From Pseudomonas sp. BN102 (lineage in GTDB: Bacteria > Pseudomonadota > Gammaproteobacteria > Pseudomonadales > Pseudomonadaceae), in assembly GCF_029871245.1 (NCBI RefSeq), contig NZ_SSON01000039.1:57648-121647 (forward strand): 64,000 bases of DNA, written 5' to 3'. Below the pieces are notes generated by a model, which made no database searches, was not told the DNA's origin, and saw only the letters and a list, made by a program, of their open reading frames with translations. Shown piece after piece: positions 16,357 through 24,599 of the stretch. Both the position numbers and the translations under genes were made by a program. The first letter of the stretch is position 1. Each line of letters starts with the position of its first letter.

Positions 16357-16476
16357 TCAGGCCAGCCCGTGGCTAAACCAATACCCATAGAAATAGCTGG
16401 CCGCAGCGGCCACACGCACCCGCGCCGGGGCTGAAGCCTGGCAAGCGATGAGCGAAGTGGTAGCGAGGTGCGGCAT
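16357..16476 (-). CDS. aromatic leader peptide (39 aa) of DAHP synthase attenuator
   Basis: ATG 16476 follows GGAG with a six-base gap and opens a 39-codon ORF ending in TGA at 16357-16359. Near the end it reads [13 protein letters not shown]: six aromatic codons (Tyr, Phe, Tyr, Tyr, Trp, Phe) within eight positions. This is the design of a leader peptide whose translation senses charged aromatic tRNAs, followed by a terminator hairpin and then a first-step aromatic biosynthesis gene. All three aromatic amino acids are represented, so shortage of any of them could stall the ribosome. The peptide is too short for ordinary ORF calling. Function is inferred from the arrangement. Confidence 0.75.
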   Translation of the reverse strand: MPHLATTSLIACQASAPARVRVAAAASYFYGYWFSHGLA

Positions 16477-16502
16477 GACGATCTCCAAAGCGAATGCTGG
16501 CT

Positions 16503-16531
16503 AACCTACTTCATCGCAGCCGGCCGTTCAA
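16503..16531 (-). promoter_or_regulatory. candidate sigma-70 promoter of the DAHP synthase leader
   Basis: On the minus strand TTGAAC (16526-16531) and TAGGTT (16503-16508) are separated by 17 bases. Transcription would start about 20 bases before the leader peptide ATG. The match is moderate; the position is right for the leader transcript. Confidence 0.45.
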
Positions 16532-16599
16532 TCACTGATTTCTATCGGCGCCTTCGGGCTTTCGCTACCATGCCCGCCATGCATTTGCAGGAACCCGAC

Positions 16600-17601
16600 A
16601 TGTCCGACCTACCCCACTTTCCCCTGGCCGCCGTAGTCGGCGCCGATGAGCTGAAGCTGGCGCTCTACCTCGCCGCCATCGATCCGGCCATTGGCGGTGT
16701 GCTGATCGAAGGCCCGCGTGGCATGGCCAAGTCGACCCTGGCGCGGGGCATCGCCGAGCTACTGCCGGATGGCATCTTCGTCACCCTGCCGCTCGGCGCC
16801 AGCGAGGAACGCATAGTCGGCACCCTGGACCTGGATGCCGCGCTGGGCGAAGGCCGCGCGCAGTTCTCCCCCGGCGTGCTGGCCAAGGCCCACGGTGGTG
16901 TGCTCTACGTGGACGAGGTCAACCTGCTGCCCGACCACCTGGTGGATCTGCTGCTGGACGTGGCCGCCAGTGGCATCAATCTGGTGGAGCGCGATGGCAT
17001 CTCCCACCGCCACCCGGCGCGCTTCGTGCTCATCGGCACCATGAATCCCGAGGAAGGCGAACTGCGCCCGCAGTTGCTCGATCGCTTCGGCCTCAAGGTG
17101 CTGCAGAACGGCCAGCCGCAACCGGCCGAGCGCGCTGAGATCGTGCGCCGCCGCCTGGCCTTCGATGCCGATCCACAAGCCTTCGTCGCCCAATGGAGCG
17201 GCGAGCAGCAGGCCTTGGCGCAACGCTGCCAGGAAGCCCGCGATCACCTTGCCGCCATCCCCCTGGAGGACGCTGCCCTGGATGAGATCGCCCGGCGCTG
17301 CTATGCCGCTGGTGTCGACGGCCTGCGCGCCGACCTGGTCTGGCTGCGCGCCGCCCGCGCCCACGCCGCCTGGCGCGGCGCCGAACGCATCGAAGTCGCA
17401 GACCTGGACGCCGTTGAACACTTCGCCCTCGCCCACCGCCGCCTGCATGCCCCGCCGCCGGTCGCGCAGCCCCCGCAAGCGCAGCCCACCGGCCAGCAAG
17501 CGCAAGCATCGCCAGGTGAAGGCCAATGGGGCGAACTGCCCGCGCAAGCCATGCCCATGGGCGAACGGCGCGAGCTGCCGCGCTGGCCAAAAAAGCCCTG
17601 A
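16600..17601 (+). CDS. ChlI/BchI-like AAA+ ATPase of cobalt chelatase
   Basis: The 333-residue protein has Walker [10 protein letters not shown] (38-46), a ChlI-type insertion ([20 protein letters not shown]), Walker B VLYVDE (101-106), sensor 1 as [19 protein letters not shown] and a lid domain with [20 protein letters not shown]. It ends in a Pro/Gln/Ala-rich linker. It belongs to the magnesium chelatase I/D ATPase family. Placed just after cobN, it most likely powers CobN. The ATG at 16600 has AGGA eight bases upstream; an in-frame ATG at 16570 is less well placed. Two codons before its stop lies A_AAA_AAG, a dnaX-type slippery site that would fuse it to the VWA protein. Confidence 0.9.
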   Translation: MSDLPHFPLAAVVGADELKLALYLAAIDPAIGGVLIEGPRGMAKSTLARGIAELLPDGIFVTLPLGASEERIVGTLDLDAALGEGRAQFSPGVLAKAHGGVLYVDEVNLLPDHLVDLLLDVAASGINLVERDGISHRHPARFVLIGTMNPEEGELRPQLLDRFGLKVLQNGQPQPAERAEIVRRRLAFDADPQAFVAQWSGEQQALAQRCQEARDHLAAIPLEDAALDEIARRCYAAGVDGLRADLVWLRAARAHAAWRGAERIEVADLDAVEHFALAHRRLHAPPPVAQPPQAQPTGQQAQASPGEGQWGELPAQAMPMGERRELPRWPKKP

Positions 17602-18290
17602 GCATCCGCCCGCGCAAGGTCACAGGCGCGGATGCCAGGCCCAGACCAGGCACCCTCGGTAAAGGCCGCAGCGGCGGCCGCCGTACCGGTCCGGAGGGCG
17701 TCATCCAGTGGCTGCCCACCCTGCTGCGCGGCCGCCCGCGCAAGGCCGCCGACCTGGTCCGCGCGCCACGCAGCCAACGCCCCGACGAACTCTGGCTGGT
17801 GCTGGTGGACGCCTCCGCCTCCACCCGCCGCCACGGTGCACTGTCCCAGGCCAAAGGCCTGCTGACTGGGATTTTCGACGGAGCCTATCGCCAACGCGCC
17901 CGCCTCGCCGTGCTCCACGCCACCGGCCGCCAGCCGCACTGGCTCTGGCAGGGCCGGAAAGCCTCCCCCGCCTTGCACCACTGGCTTGCCGATCTGGGCG
18001 CTGGCGGTGGCACTCCGCTGATCGAAGCGCTGCAGCAGGCAGCTCTCTGGCTGGCGAAACGGAAACGGCAAAAGCCGGCCGAGGAACAGCGGATGCTGAT
18101 CCTTACCGATGGGCGATTGAAGGAGTGGCCGGCGCTAGGCGCACTGGGTTGTCCGACGCTTCTGGTAGATATCGAAGGTGGCCCGATTCGCCTGGGGCGG
18201 GCGAAGCAGCTGGCAGCGGAGCTGGGGGCGGATTACAGGAGCATCTCCGAGTTTCAGGCAACCGCCCTCTCCCCCAGCCCCTCTCCCTGA
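17526..18290 (+). CDS. VWA-domain (ChlD/CobT-like) protein, probable -1 frameshift extension of the ChlI-like gene
   Basis: This frame encodes a von Willebrand A domain with a complete MIDAS: DASAS (DxSxS), the Thr in [10 protein letters not shown] and the Asp in LILTDGR. ChlD and CobT proteins have the same domain. Its first ATG, 17526, lies 76 bases inside the ATPase gene in the -1 frame, and the N-terminus read from there ([10 protein letters not shown]) looks like out-of-frame linker. More likely the ribosome slips at 17589-17595, giving a 563-residue ChlD-like fusion (332 residues of ATPase plus 231 from ALSIRPRK onward). The basic linker and VWA domain are intact, so this is not a decayed gene. 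The C-terminal LSPSPSP and stop come from an inserted repeat. Confidence 0.82.
   Translation: MGRTARASHAHGRTARAAALAKKALSIRPRKVTGADARPRPGTLGKGRSGGRRTGPEGVIQWLPTLLRGRPRKAADLVRAPRSQRPDELWLVLVDASASTRRHGALSQAKGLLTGIFDGAYRQRARLAVLHATGRQPHWLWQGRKASPALHHWLADLGAGGGTPLIEALQQAALWLAKRKRQKPAEEQRMLILTDGRLKEWPALGALGCPTLLVDIEGGPIRLGRAKQLAAELGADYRSISEFQATALSPSPSP
17589..17635 (+). promoter_or_regulatory. dnaX-like -1 programmed frameshift signal
   Basis: A_AAA_AAG lies at 17589-17595 in the exact phase needed (CCA AAA AAG CCC TGA). Six bases later comes a perfect 8-base-pair stem, GCATCCGC (17602-17609) and GCGGATGC (17628-17635). Slippery heptamer, short spacer and downstream hairpin are the standard parts of a bacterial -1 signal. 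The -1 frame continues into the VWA domain. Frameshifting of this kind has been described for chlD-type chelatase genes. No clear upstream Shine-Dalgarno stimulator was seen. Confidence 0.75.
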
Positions 18291-18303
18291 AGAGGAGAGA
18301 GGT
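18264..18303. repeat. CCCTCTCCC-family palindrome overlapping the end of the VWA gene
   Basis: The stretch is the same family as at 10972-11099 and 20968-21078, with a short hairpin CTCTCC/GGAGAG. It runs over the VWA stop codon. Beyond it, at about 18352-18382, is another common motif, CGTAGGATGGGTTGAGC followed by GCGAAACCCATC. Confidence 0.65.
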
Positions 18304-18417
18304 GACTCGCGCCGGCGGCCACGGAGTCAGCCGGCGGGCTCGGGTAGCCGCGTAGGATGGGTTGAGCTCCGCGAAACCCATCAATGACGCCGGCGTCAGC
18401 GATTCGCCGCCTACCGG

Positions 18418-19125
18418 TCACGACTTCATCAACATCTCCGGCACCACCCGCTCTTCCACGATCCGTTCCTGCACCCAGCGCAGCACCTCTTCTTCATTGC
18501 GAATGCGGTACCACTCGCCGTCCGGTTGGAGGCTGGCGGTGGGGCCTTCGTCGCAGGGGTATTGGCAATGGGTGCGGGTGATCAGCACGCCGCCTTCGCA
18601 TTCCAGCTTGCCGGCGTCCTTGAGGGCTTCGCGCAGTTTCTTCCACAGCGGCAGTGCACCACGGCGGGTGCAGCGGGGGCCGTTGCAAAGGAGCAGACGG
18701 CGGGAATGGGGCGGGATGCAGGACCAGGAGTGATGCTCGGGCAGGGCCGGCACATCCACGCAAGGGAGGTGCAGTTCGCGGCGGTCGGCCAGGGTGCAGG
18801 CGGCGCCCGCCGGATCGGTGTCGTACTGACCCAGCAGGCTAGCGGCGAAGAGTTGCTCGGGGGCGTTCAGTCTGCCCAGTTCGCTGCGTAGCCAGTCCAG
18901 GTGCTGGGGAGAAGACCGCGGATCGAGGTCGATCACCAGCAGTGGGCGCGGGCTGGACTGGACGAGCGGCCAAAGGGCGTCGTAACCAGCGGAGGTGTCG
19001 ACGATATCGGCCAGGGCCGCCTCGCCGAGCAGTGTCACGAGTTGGCGGCGGAAGAGTTCGGCGAAGGAGCCTTTAGCGAGGTCCGGCCCGGCGAATAGCA
19101 CGCGGGCGTAGGGTGTTGCGGTCAT
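18418..19125 (-). CDS. thioredoxin-like [2Fe-2S] ferredoxin domain protein in B12 operon
   Basis: The 235-residue protein has an N-terminal part of unknown type (DLAKGSFAELFRRQLVTLLG) and a C-terminal thioredoxin-like ferredoxin domain. That domain carries CNGPRC (Cys147, Cys152) and CQYPC (Cys187, Cys191), the four-Cys pattern of NuoE-type [2Fe-2S] proteins. It starts with ATGA overlapping the cobK stop, so it is translationally coupled to cobK and cbiD. It may supply electrons to a redox step of corrin synthesis such as CobG, cobalt reduction or precorrin-6A reduction; the sequence does not decide. An upstream ATG at 19158 lies inside cobK and is not preferred. Confidence 0.8.
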   Translation of the reverse strand: MTATPYARVLFAGPDLAKGSFAELFRRQLVTLLGEAALADIVDTSAGYDALWPLVQSSPRPLLVIDLDPRSSPQHLDWLRSELGRLNAPEQLFAASLLGQYDTDPAGAACTLADRRELHLPCVDVPALPEHHSWSCIPPHSRRLLLCNGPRCTRRGALPLWKKLREALKDAGKLECEGGVLITRTHCQYPCDEGPTASLQPDGEWYRIRNEEEVLRWVQERIVEERVVPEMLMKS

Positions 19126-19853
19126 GGGGTTTCCAGGTAGGTCGCGATGGCCTGCCAAAGGTCATCGACTGAATCGAATTCACGTGTCACAGGCGGCAGT
19201 TCGGGGCGCTTGAGGATCAAGACCGGCAGCCCGAGTTCACGGGCCACCTGCAGCTTGGGCTCGGTGGACTGGCTGCCGCTGTTCTTGCTGATCAGCACAT
19301 CGCTCTGCAGTCGGGAAAACAGCTCGCGCTCGCCGTCCAGGTTGAAGGGTCCACGGGCACCGATCACTTCGTAGCGTTCGCCTGCCGGCAGAGATTGCAG
19401 GCAACGCACCGTCCAGTGCCGCTGCGCGGGGATTTCGTGGAGGTGCTCCAGAGGCTCGCGGCCAAGGGTGAAGAAGGGCCGACGAAAGTCTTTCAGCGCT
19501 TCGATCAGCTCGGCCCAGTCGGCGACGTCGCGCCAGTCATCCTCGGGGCCGGCCTGCCAGCCGGAGCGGCGCAGGGCCCAGCAAGGGATGCGGGCCAGCT
19601 CGGCAGCCATGGCGGCATTGCGGCTGATCTGCGCGGCGTAGGGATGGGTGGCGTCGAGAAGCAGGCCAATGCCCTCCTCCACGATGAATCGGGCCAGGCC
19701 TTCGGCACCGCCAAAGCCGCCGACACGCACCTGACAAGCCAGGTCATCCGGTACCTTGCCGAGGCCAGCGAGGCTGTAGATGTGCTCGGGACCGAGACGC
19801 CGGGCAAGGGCCAGCGCCTCACTGACACCGCCCAGCAAAAGGATTCGCTTCAT
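19122..19853 (-). CDS. cobK: precorrin-6A reductase
   Basis: The 243-residue protein starts [21 protein letters not shown] and contains [17 protein letters not shown], the family-defining ATHPYA motif, and the C-terminal half motif [32 protein letters not shown]. CobK reduces precorrin-6A to precorrin-6B with NADPH. ATG 19853 overlaps the cbiD stop as ATGA, and its own stop overlaps the ferredoxin gene start the same way. Longer upstream readings of this frame are antisense-like sequence within cbiD and were discarded. Confidence 0.94.
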   Translation of the reverse strand: MKRILLLGGVSEALALARRLGPEHIYSLAGLGKVPDDLACQVRVGGFGGAEGLARFIVEEGIGLLLDATHPYAAQISRNAAMAAELARIPCWALRRSGWQAGPEDDWRDVADWAELIEALKDFRRPFFTLGREPLEHLHEIPAQRHWTVRCLQSLPAGERYEVIGARGPFNLDGERELFSRLQSDVLISKNSGSQSTEPKLQVARELGLPVLILKRPELPPVTREFDSVDDLWQAIATYLETP

Positions 19854-20947
19854 GGCTGCTCCACGGCCTCGCCGACGATATTGCCCTGGCGATCGATGGC
19901 GAAGACTTCCAGCGCCACGCTGGCTGGCACCATCTTGCGGGCGAAAGCCAGAGCGTGGGCGCAGACCGCATCGCCCAGGCAGATGCCGGCGGCATGGGCC
20001 AGCACCAGCGCCTGCTGGCTGGTGTTGGCGCCGCGCATGGCCTCCTGCAGTTCGGCGCCGGCGCCAAGCTCCGCGGCCCATTGCGCCAACAGCGGCAGGT
20101 CGATGCTGGAGCTGCGGCTGTGCAGGTCCATGTGGCCGGCGGCGAGCTTGCTGATCTTGCCGAAGCCGCCGCACAGGCTGAGCTTGGCCACGGGCGCCTT
20201 CCGCAGGTGCTTGAGCACCGCGCCGACGAAGTCGCCCATTTCGATCAGGGCGGTATCGTCCAGGTGGTAGCGCTTGCGCATGGCGTCTTCGCTGGCGTTG
20301 CCGGTGCAGGCGGCCAGGTGGGTGAAGCCATTGGCGCGGGCCACGTCTATGCCCTGTTGGATGGAGGCAATATAGGCCGAGCAGGAAAAGGGGCGGACTA
20401 TGCCGGTGGTGCCGAGGATCGACAGTCCGCCAAGGATGCCCAGGCGCGGGTTCATGGTCTTCAGCGCCAGCTCCTCGCCGCCCTGCACGCAGATGGTCAC
20501 CTCGAATCCGCCGCCGTAGCCGTGCTCGGCGGCGAGCTGGGCCAGGTGGCGGGTCATCATCTGCCGCGGCACCGGATTGATTGCCGGCTCCCCGACCGCC
20601 AGGGTCAGGCCCGGCTTGGTGACGGTGCCGACGCCGGGGCCGGCGTGGAAGCGCACGCCGGGTTCGGCGGCCAGGCGGACCCGGGCGTATATAAGCGCGC
20701 CGTGGGTCACGTCCGGGTCATCGCCGGCATCCTTCAGGGTGCCCGCCTCGGCGCCGCCCTCAATCAGCCGGCAGAACTCCAGGCGCATCAGCACCTGGCG
20801 GCCTTTGGGCAGGGTGATCTCCACCGCGTCCAGCACCGCCCCGCCCAGCAGCAGGCGCGCCGCCGCCAGGCTGGTGGCGGTGGCGCAGCTGCCGGTGGTG
20901 TAGCCGCTGCGCAGGGGCGCGGGTTGCTCGGGGGTTTCGTCACGCAT
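19850..20947 (-). CDS. cbiD: cobalt-precorrin-5B C1-methyltransferase
   Basis: The 365-residue protein has the CbiD N-terminal signature [19 protein letters not shown] and the central [16 protein letters not shown]. CbiD methylates C-1 in the oxygen-independent route. Here it coexists with cobG, the oxygen-dependent ring-contraction enzyme, and no cobF was found in the window, so it probably replaces CobF in an otherwise aerobic pathway. The ATG at 20947 is the first credible start; the longer frame crosses a palindromic repeat. It is the first gene of the cbiD-cobK-ferredoxin operon. Confidence 0.94.
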   Translation of the reverse strand: MRDETPEQPAPLRSGYTTGSCATATSLAAARLLLGGAVLDAVEITLPKGRQVLMRLEFCRLIEGGAEAGTLKDAGDDPDVTHGALIYARVRLAAEPGVRFHAGPGVGTVTKPGLTLAVGEPAINPVPRQMMTRHLAQLAAEHGYGGGFEVTICVQGGEELALKTMNPRLGILGGLSILGTTGIVRPFSCSAYIASIQQGIDVARANGFTHLAACTGNASEDAMRKRYHLDDTALIEMGDFVGAVLKHLRKAPVAKLSLCGGFGKISKLAAGHMDLHSRSSSIDLPLLAQWAAELGAGAELQEAMRGANTSQQALVLAHAAGICLGDAVCAHALAFARKMVPASVALEVFAIDRQGNIVGEAVEQP

Positions 20948-20967
20948 GTTCGGGAGCGCTCGGACAA

Positions 20968-21078
20968 GTCCCCTCGCCCCCTTGGGGGAGAGGGTTAGGG
21001 TGAGGGGGATGGCCTTCGCGCCGGAGTGCAGCGATGCCCCTCTCCCCCGGCCCCTCTCCCGCAAGCGGGAGAGGGGAG
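20968..21078. repeat. CCCTCTCCC-family palindromes between cobL and cbiD
   Basis: Two hairpin-forming units are present, one around CCCCTCGCCCCCTTGGGGGAG (about 20969-20990) and one around CCCCTCTCCCGC and GCGGGAGAGGGG (about 21050-21076). The intervening part reads GGTTAGGGTGAGGGGGATGG. This is the same family as at 10.97 and 18.26 kb. Confidence 0.7.
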
Positions 21079-21097
21079 ACAAGCGGTAGCTCCGCGC

Positions 21098-22300
21098 TCA
21101 AGGCTTCACCACTTCCAGCAGGGTAATCGGCAGCGCCGAGCGCCAGGTGTCGAAGCCGCCCAGCGGCTGCGCCTGGGCGATGGCGATACGGGTGAGTTCA
21201 CCACCGTGGCGTTCGCGAAAGGCCACCAGGGTGGCTTCGCTCTGCAGGGTCACGGCGTTGGCCACCAGCCGGCCGCCAGGCTTGAGCTGGCGCCAGCAAC
21301 TGTCCAGCACGCCAGGCTCGGTGACGCCGCCGCCGATGAAGATGGCATCCGGCGCGGGTAGGCCTTCCAGCGCCACTGGGGCCTGGCCAGCCACCAGTTG
21401 CAGGCCGGGCACACCGAGGGCGTCGCGGTTGTGCTGGATATGTCCCTGGCGACCCTCATTGGTTTCGATGGCAATGGCGCGGCAGCTGGGATGCGTACGC
21501 ATCCACTCGATGCCGATTGAGCCGCAGCCGGCGCCCACGTCCCAGAGCAGCTCGTCGGGCCGAGGTGCCAGCCGCGCCAGGGTGATGGCGCGCACGTCGC
21601 GCTTGGTCAGCTGGCCATCGTGGCGGAAGGCGTCGTCGGGCAGGCCGGTGGTCAGCGGCAGCGCCCGGGCGCCGTCGCCGGTCCGGCATTCGACGGCCAC
21701 CAGGTTGAGGTCAGCGGCGGCGTTCAGGGTCCAGTCGCTGGCGATACCGTCGATGCGCCGCTCCCGTTCGCCGCCCAGGTGCTCCAGCACCGTCAGGCGA
21801 CTGGGGCCGAAATCACGCTCGGCCAGCAATGCGGCGATAGCCGCCGGGCTGCCGCCGTCGTTGCTCAGCACCAGCAGGCGCGCGCCGGCATGCAGATGTG
21901 CATTGAGCGCGGCCAGGGGTCTGGCCACCACCGACAGCAGGGTCACCTCCTGCAGCGGCCAGCCCAGGCGGGCGGCGGCCAGGGAATATGACGATGGCGC
22001 GGGAATCACCCGCATCTCGTCGATCGGTACCTGGCGGGCCAGACTGGCGCCAACGCCGAACAGCATGGGGTCGCCGCTGGCCAGCACGCAGACCGGCGTG
22101 CCGCGTTTCTCCAGCACCGGTGCCAAGGAAAACGGGCTGGGCCAGGGCGTGCGGCGGGCACGGATGCAGTGGGGCAGCAGGTCGAGCTGGCGCGAGCCGC
22201 CGACCACTTCGACGGCGCCCAGCAAAGCGTGACGCGCGGCCTTGCCCAGGCCGGCGTAGCCGTCTTCGCCTATTCCCACCACGGTCAGCCAGGGCTGCAT
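21098..22300 (-). CDS. cobL: precorrin-6B C5,15-methyltransferase/decarboxylase (CbiE-CbiT fusion)
   Basis: The 400-residue protein is a natural two-domain enzyme. The N-terminal CbiE-type tetrapyrrole methylase (1-200) has [13 protein letters not shown] at the start and [16 protein letters not shown] near 73. The C-terminal CbiT-type Rossmann methyltransferase has [20 protein letters not shown] near 257 and [16 protein letters not shown]. It methylates C-5 and C-15 and decarboxylates the C-12 acetate. It is divergent from the cobG operon; the riboswitch at 22396 faces the other way. It may be transcribed with cbiD-cobK across the repeat-containing 150-base gap. Confidence 0.95.
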   Translation of the reverse strand: MQPWLTVVGIGEDGYAGLGKAARHALLGAVEVVGGSRQLDLLPHCIRARRTPWPSPFSLAPVLEKRGTPVCVLASGDPMLFGVGASLARQVPIDEMRVIPAPSSYSLAAARLGWPLQEVTLLSVVARPLAALNAHLHAGARLLVLSNDGGSPAAIAALLAERDFGPSRLTVLEHLGGERERRIDGIASDWTLNAAADLNLVAVECRTGDGARALPLTTGLPDDAFRHDGQLTKRDVRAITLARLAPRPDELLWDVGAGCGSIGIEWMRTHPSCRAIAIETNEGRQGHIQHNRDALGVPGLQLVAGQAPVALEGLPAPDAIFIGGGVTEPGVLDSCWRQLKPGGRLVANAVTLQSEATLVAFRERHGGELTRIAIAQAQPLGGFDTWRSALPITLLEVVKP

Positions 22301-22395
22301 TGCACCGTCCTCATTTCCGAAAACGCCAGGGCCGTTCGGCTTCCGACAGGCAGCCTTTTCATAGGTCCGGGCAAAGCGGGCATAATAGCGCCCTT

Positions 22396-22565
22396 CATCG
22401 GTCGCTGGCGCTCACCTGACAAGCTCCAGCCTAAGAGGGAACACGGTCGAGCCGTGGCTGCCCCCGCAACTGTAAGCAGCGAGTCCATGCATTCGGGTCA
22501 CTGGGAAACCGGGAAGGCCGCAGTGGATGATGACCTGCCAGCCAGGAGACCTGCCGGTGAGACCA
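22396..22565 (+). promoter_or_regulatory. cobalamin riboswitch controlling cobG-cobH-cobI-cobJ
   Basis: Conserved blocks in order are CCTAAGAGGGAACACGG, GGCTGCCCCCGCAACTGTAAGC, GGTCACTGGGAAACCGGGAAGG (B12 box region near 22496) and CAGCCAGGAGACCTGCC (about 22539-22555). It is the third riboswitch of this class in the window. About 95 bases separate it from the chosen cobG start. Confidence 0.95.
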
Positions 22566-22659
22566 GTCGCGTGTGTACGCATCGAGCGGGGTGTATCGGT
22601 GCAACGTTATCCCTGACATGGGGAAACCGGGTCGCCGCGACGCCAACCATGGTGACCAG

Positions 22660-23976
22660 GTGAAGCACACCCGCCCCACAGATTTGTCCGTTCGCCCCTC
22701 GGCCTGCCCCGGGCTGCTGCGCATCGTCCAGGCGAAGGATGGCGGCATCTGCCGCATCAAACTGCCCTGCGGCCGCTTGAGCGCCGTCCAGGCCCGCGCC
22801 GTGGCGGCCGCCGCGAGCGTCCATGCCAGTGGCCTGATCGAGGCCACCAACCGTTCCAACCTGCAGGTTCGCGGCGTCCGCGCCGGCGCCGAACTGGCGT
22901 TGATCGAGGCTCTGCTGGCTGCTGGCCTGGGTGCGGATACCCCCAGCGCCGACGATGTACGCAACCTGATGGTCAGCCCTCTCGCCGGCCTCGATCCGAG
23001 CGCCCTTGTGGATATCTCGCCGCTGGCCGAGCAACTGCTCGCCCTGCTGCAAGGCAAGCCGCACCTGCATGCCCTGTCGCCCAAGTTCGCCCTGCTGCTG
23101 GACGGCGGCGAAGCCATGGCGATGCTGGACCACCCCCACGACATCTGGCTGGCCGCCATGGGCCGGAGCGAAGACGCGCTGTTCGCCTTCGGCCTGGCCG
23201 GCTGCCCGCCCCAGGCGAAGGACGACGCGCCCGCCCTGGCCGCCGTGCGCCGCGCCCAGGTGCCGGCGCTGGTGGAAGCTTTGCTGGACCTCTTCCTCGA
23301 ACTGGCGACCCCGGAGCAGACGCGCATGCGCCACCTGCTCGCCAATTATCCGGAAGGCGACCTGCTGCTGCGCCTGCAGCAACGACTTGCCCTGCCCCTG
23401 TTGCCAGCCGGCGAGTGGCGCCGCGCCGCCCCGCGGCCCTTCGCGCACCTGGGCATTTGCGACGGCCGCCATGTCGGCGGCGCGCCCGCCCTGGGCCGGC
23501 TGGACTCGACGCAGCTCTCGGCTCTCGCCGAACTGGCCGACACCTACGGCGACGGCAGCCTGCGCCTGACGCCATGGCAATCCGTGCTACTGCCGAATAC
23601 CGGGGATGCCGCAGCCTGCCTGGGCGCCATGCAGGCGCTTGGCCTGAGCACCGACGCGCGCGAACCACTGGCACGACTGATCGCCTGTACCGGCTCGGCC
23701 GGCTGCGCCAAGGGCCTGGCCGATACCAAGGCCGATGCACTGGCGCTGGTTCCGCTGCTGCCAGCGGGAGCGGTGGCGCACCTCAGCGGCTGCCCGCGCT
23801 CCTGCGCCGCCGCCCATGTGGCGCCGCTGACCCTGCTGGCCGCGGGCCCCGGCCGCTACGACCTCTACCAGCGCGGTGGCGCCGGCTTCGGCCGGTTGCT
23901 GGCGCGCGACCTCAGCATCCAAGAGGCCGGCGAACGCCTGGCCGCCTCTCCTGACACCTGGAGTTCCACCCCATGA
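22660..23976 (+). CDS. cobG: precorrin-3B synthase CobG
   Basis: The protein, about 438 residues, belongs to the nitrite/sulfite reductase ferredoxin-like family. After SACPGLLRIVQAKDGGICRIKLPCG it ends with the [4Fe-4S]-binding pair CTGSAGCAKGLADTKAD and SGCPRSCAAAH. CobG uses O2 to convert precorrin-3A to precorrin-3B, so it marks the aerobic route. GTG 22660 is chosen because it lies shortly before the conserved region; an ATG at 22618 and one at 22573 (touching the riboswitch region) are in frame but give non-homologous leaders, so the start is uncertain. The end overlaps cobH as ATGA. Confidence 0.92.
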   Translation: MKHTRPTDLSVRPSACPGLLRIVQAKDGGICRIKLPCGRLSAVQARAVAAAASVHASGLIEATNRSNLQVRGVRAGAELALIEALLAAGLGADTPSADDVRNLMVSPLAGLDPSALVDISPLAEQLLALLQGKPHLHALSPKFALLLDGGEAMAMLDHPHDIWLAAMGRSEDALFAFGLAGCPPQAKDDAPALAAVRRAQVPALVEALLDLFLELATPEQTRMRHLLANYPEGDLLLRLQQRLALPLLPAGEWRRAAPRPFAHLGICDGRHVGGAPALGRLDSTQLSALAELADTYGDGSLRLTPWQSVLLPNTGDAAACLGAMQALGLSTDAREPLARLIACTGSAGCAKGLADTKADALALVPLLPAGAVAHLSGCPRSCAAAHVAPLTLLAAGPGRYDLYQRGGAGFGRLLARDLSIQEAGERLAASPDTWSSTP

Positions 23977-24599
23977 TCGAGTACATCCGCGATGGTCAGG
24001 AGATCTATCGCAACTCCTTTTCCATCATCCGCGCCGAAGCCAACCTCGCCGGCATTCCCGCCGACCTGGAGAAACTCGCGGTGCGGGTGATCCACGCCTG
24101 CGGCATGGTCGATGTGGTCGACGAGCTGCGCTTCTCCCCCGGCGCCGGTGACGCCGGTCGCGCCGCCCTGGCCGCCGGCGCGCCGATCCTCTGCGATGCG
24201 CGAATGGTGGCCGAAGGCATCACCCGCGCACGCCTGCCGGCGGACAACCCGGTCATCTGCACCCTGAATGACCCCGGCGTGCCGGAGCTGGCCCGCGAAC
24301 TGGGCAACACCCGCTCGGCGGTCGCCCTGGAGCATTGGCGCGAACACCTGGACGGCAGCGTCGTGGTGATCGGCAACGCCCCCACCGCGCTCTTCTACCT
24401 GCTGGAAATGCTCGATGCGGGCGCGCCGAAGCCGGCGCTGATCCTCGGCTTCCCGGTGGGCTTCGTCGGCGCGGCGGAATCCAAGGAAATGCTCGCCGCC
24501 GACAGCCGCGGCGTGCCCTACGTGATAGTGCGCGGCCGTCGCGGCGGCAGCGCCATGGCGGCGGCGGCGGTCAATGCCCTCGCCACGGAGGAGGAATGA
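23973..24599 (+). CDS. cobH: precorrin-8X methylmutase
   Basis: The 208-residue protein begins [23 protein letters not shown] and has the catalytic His in [21 protein letters not shown], and [16 protein letters not shown] with [14 protein letters not shown], all standard for CobH/CbiC. It moves the C-11 methyl group to C-12, giving hydrogenobyrinic acid. Its ATG overlaps the cobG stop by four bases and its stop touches the cobI start, so the three are co-translated. Confidence 0.96.
   Translation: MIEYIRDGQEIYRNSFSIIRAEANLAGIPADLEKLAVRVIHACGMVDVVDELRFSPGAGDAGRAALAAGAPILCDARMVAEGITRARLPADNPVICTLNDPGVPELARELGNTRSAVALEHWREHLDGSVVVIGNAPTALFYLLEMLDAGAPKPALILGFPVGFVGAAESKEMLAADSRGVPYVIVRGRRGGSAMAAAAVNALATEEE

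Noticed and set aside
17526..18290. VWA frame as a decayed or frameshifted pseudogene
   Set aside because: The MIDAS is intact and the junction has an ordered slippery site and stem, so regulated frameshifting is the better explanation.
22573..22660. cobG starting at ATG 22573 or 22618
   Set aside because: These starts lie at or next to the riboswitch end and add residues unlike the family; GTG 22660 is closer to the conserved region, though not certain.
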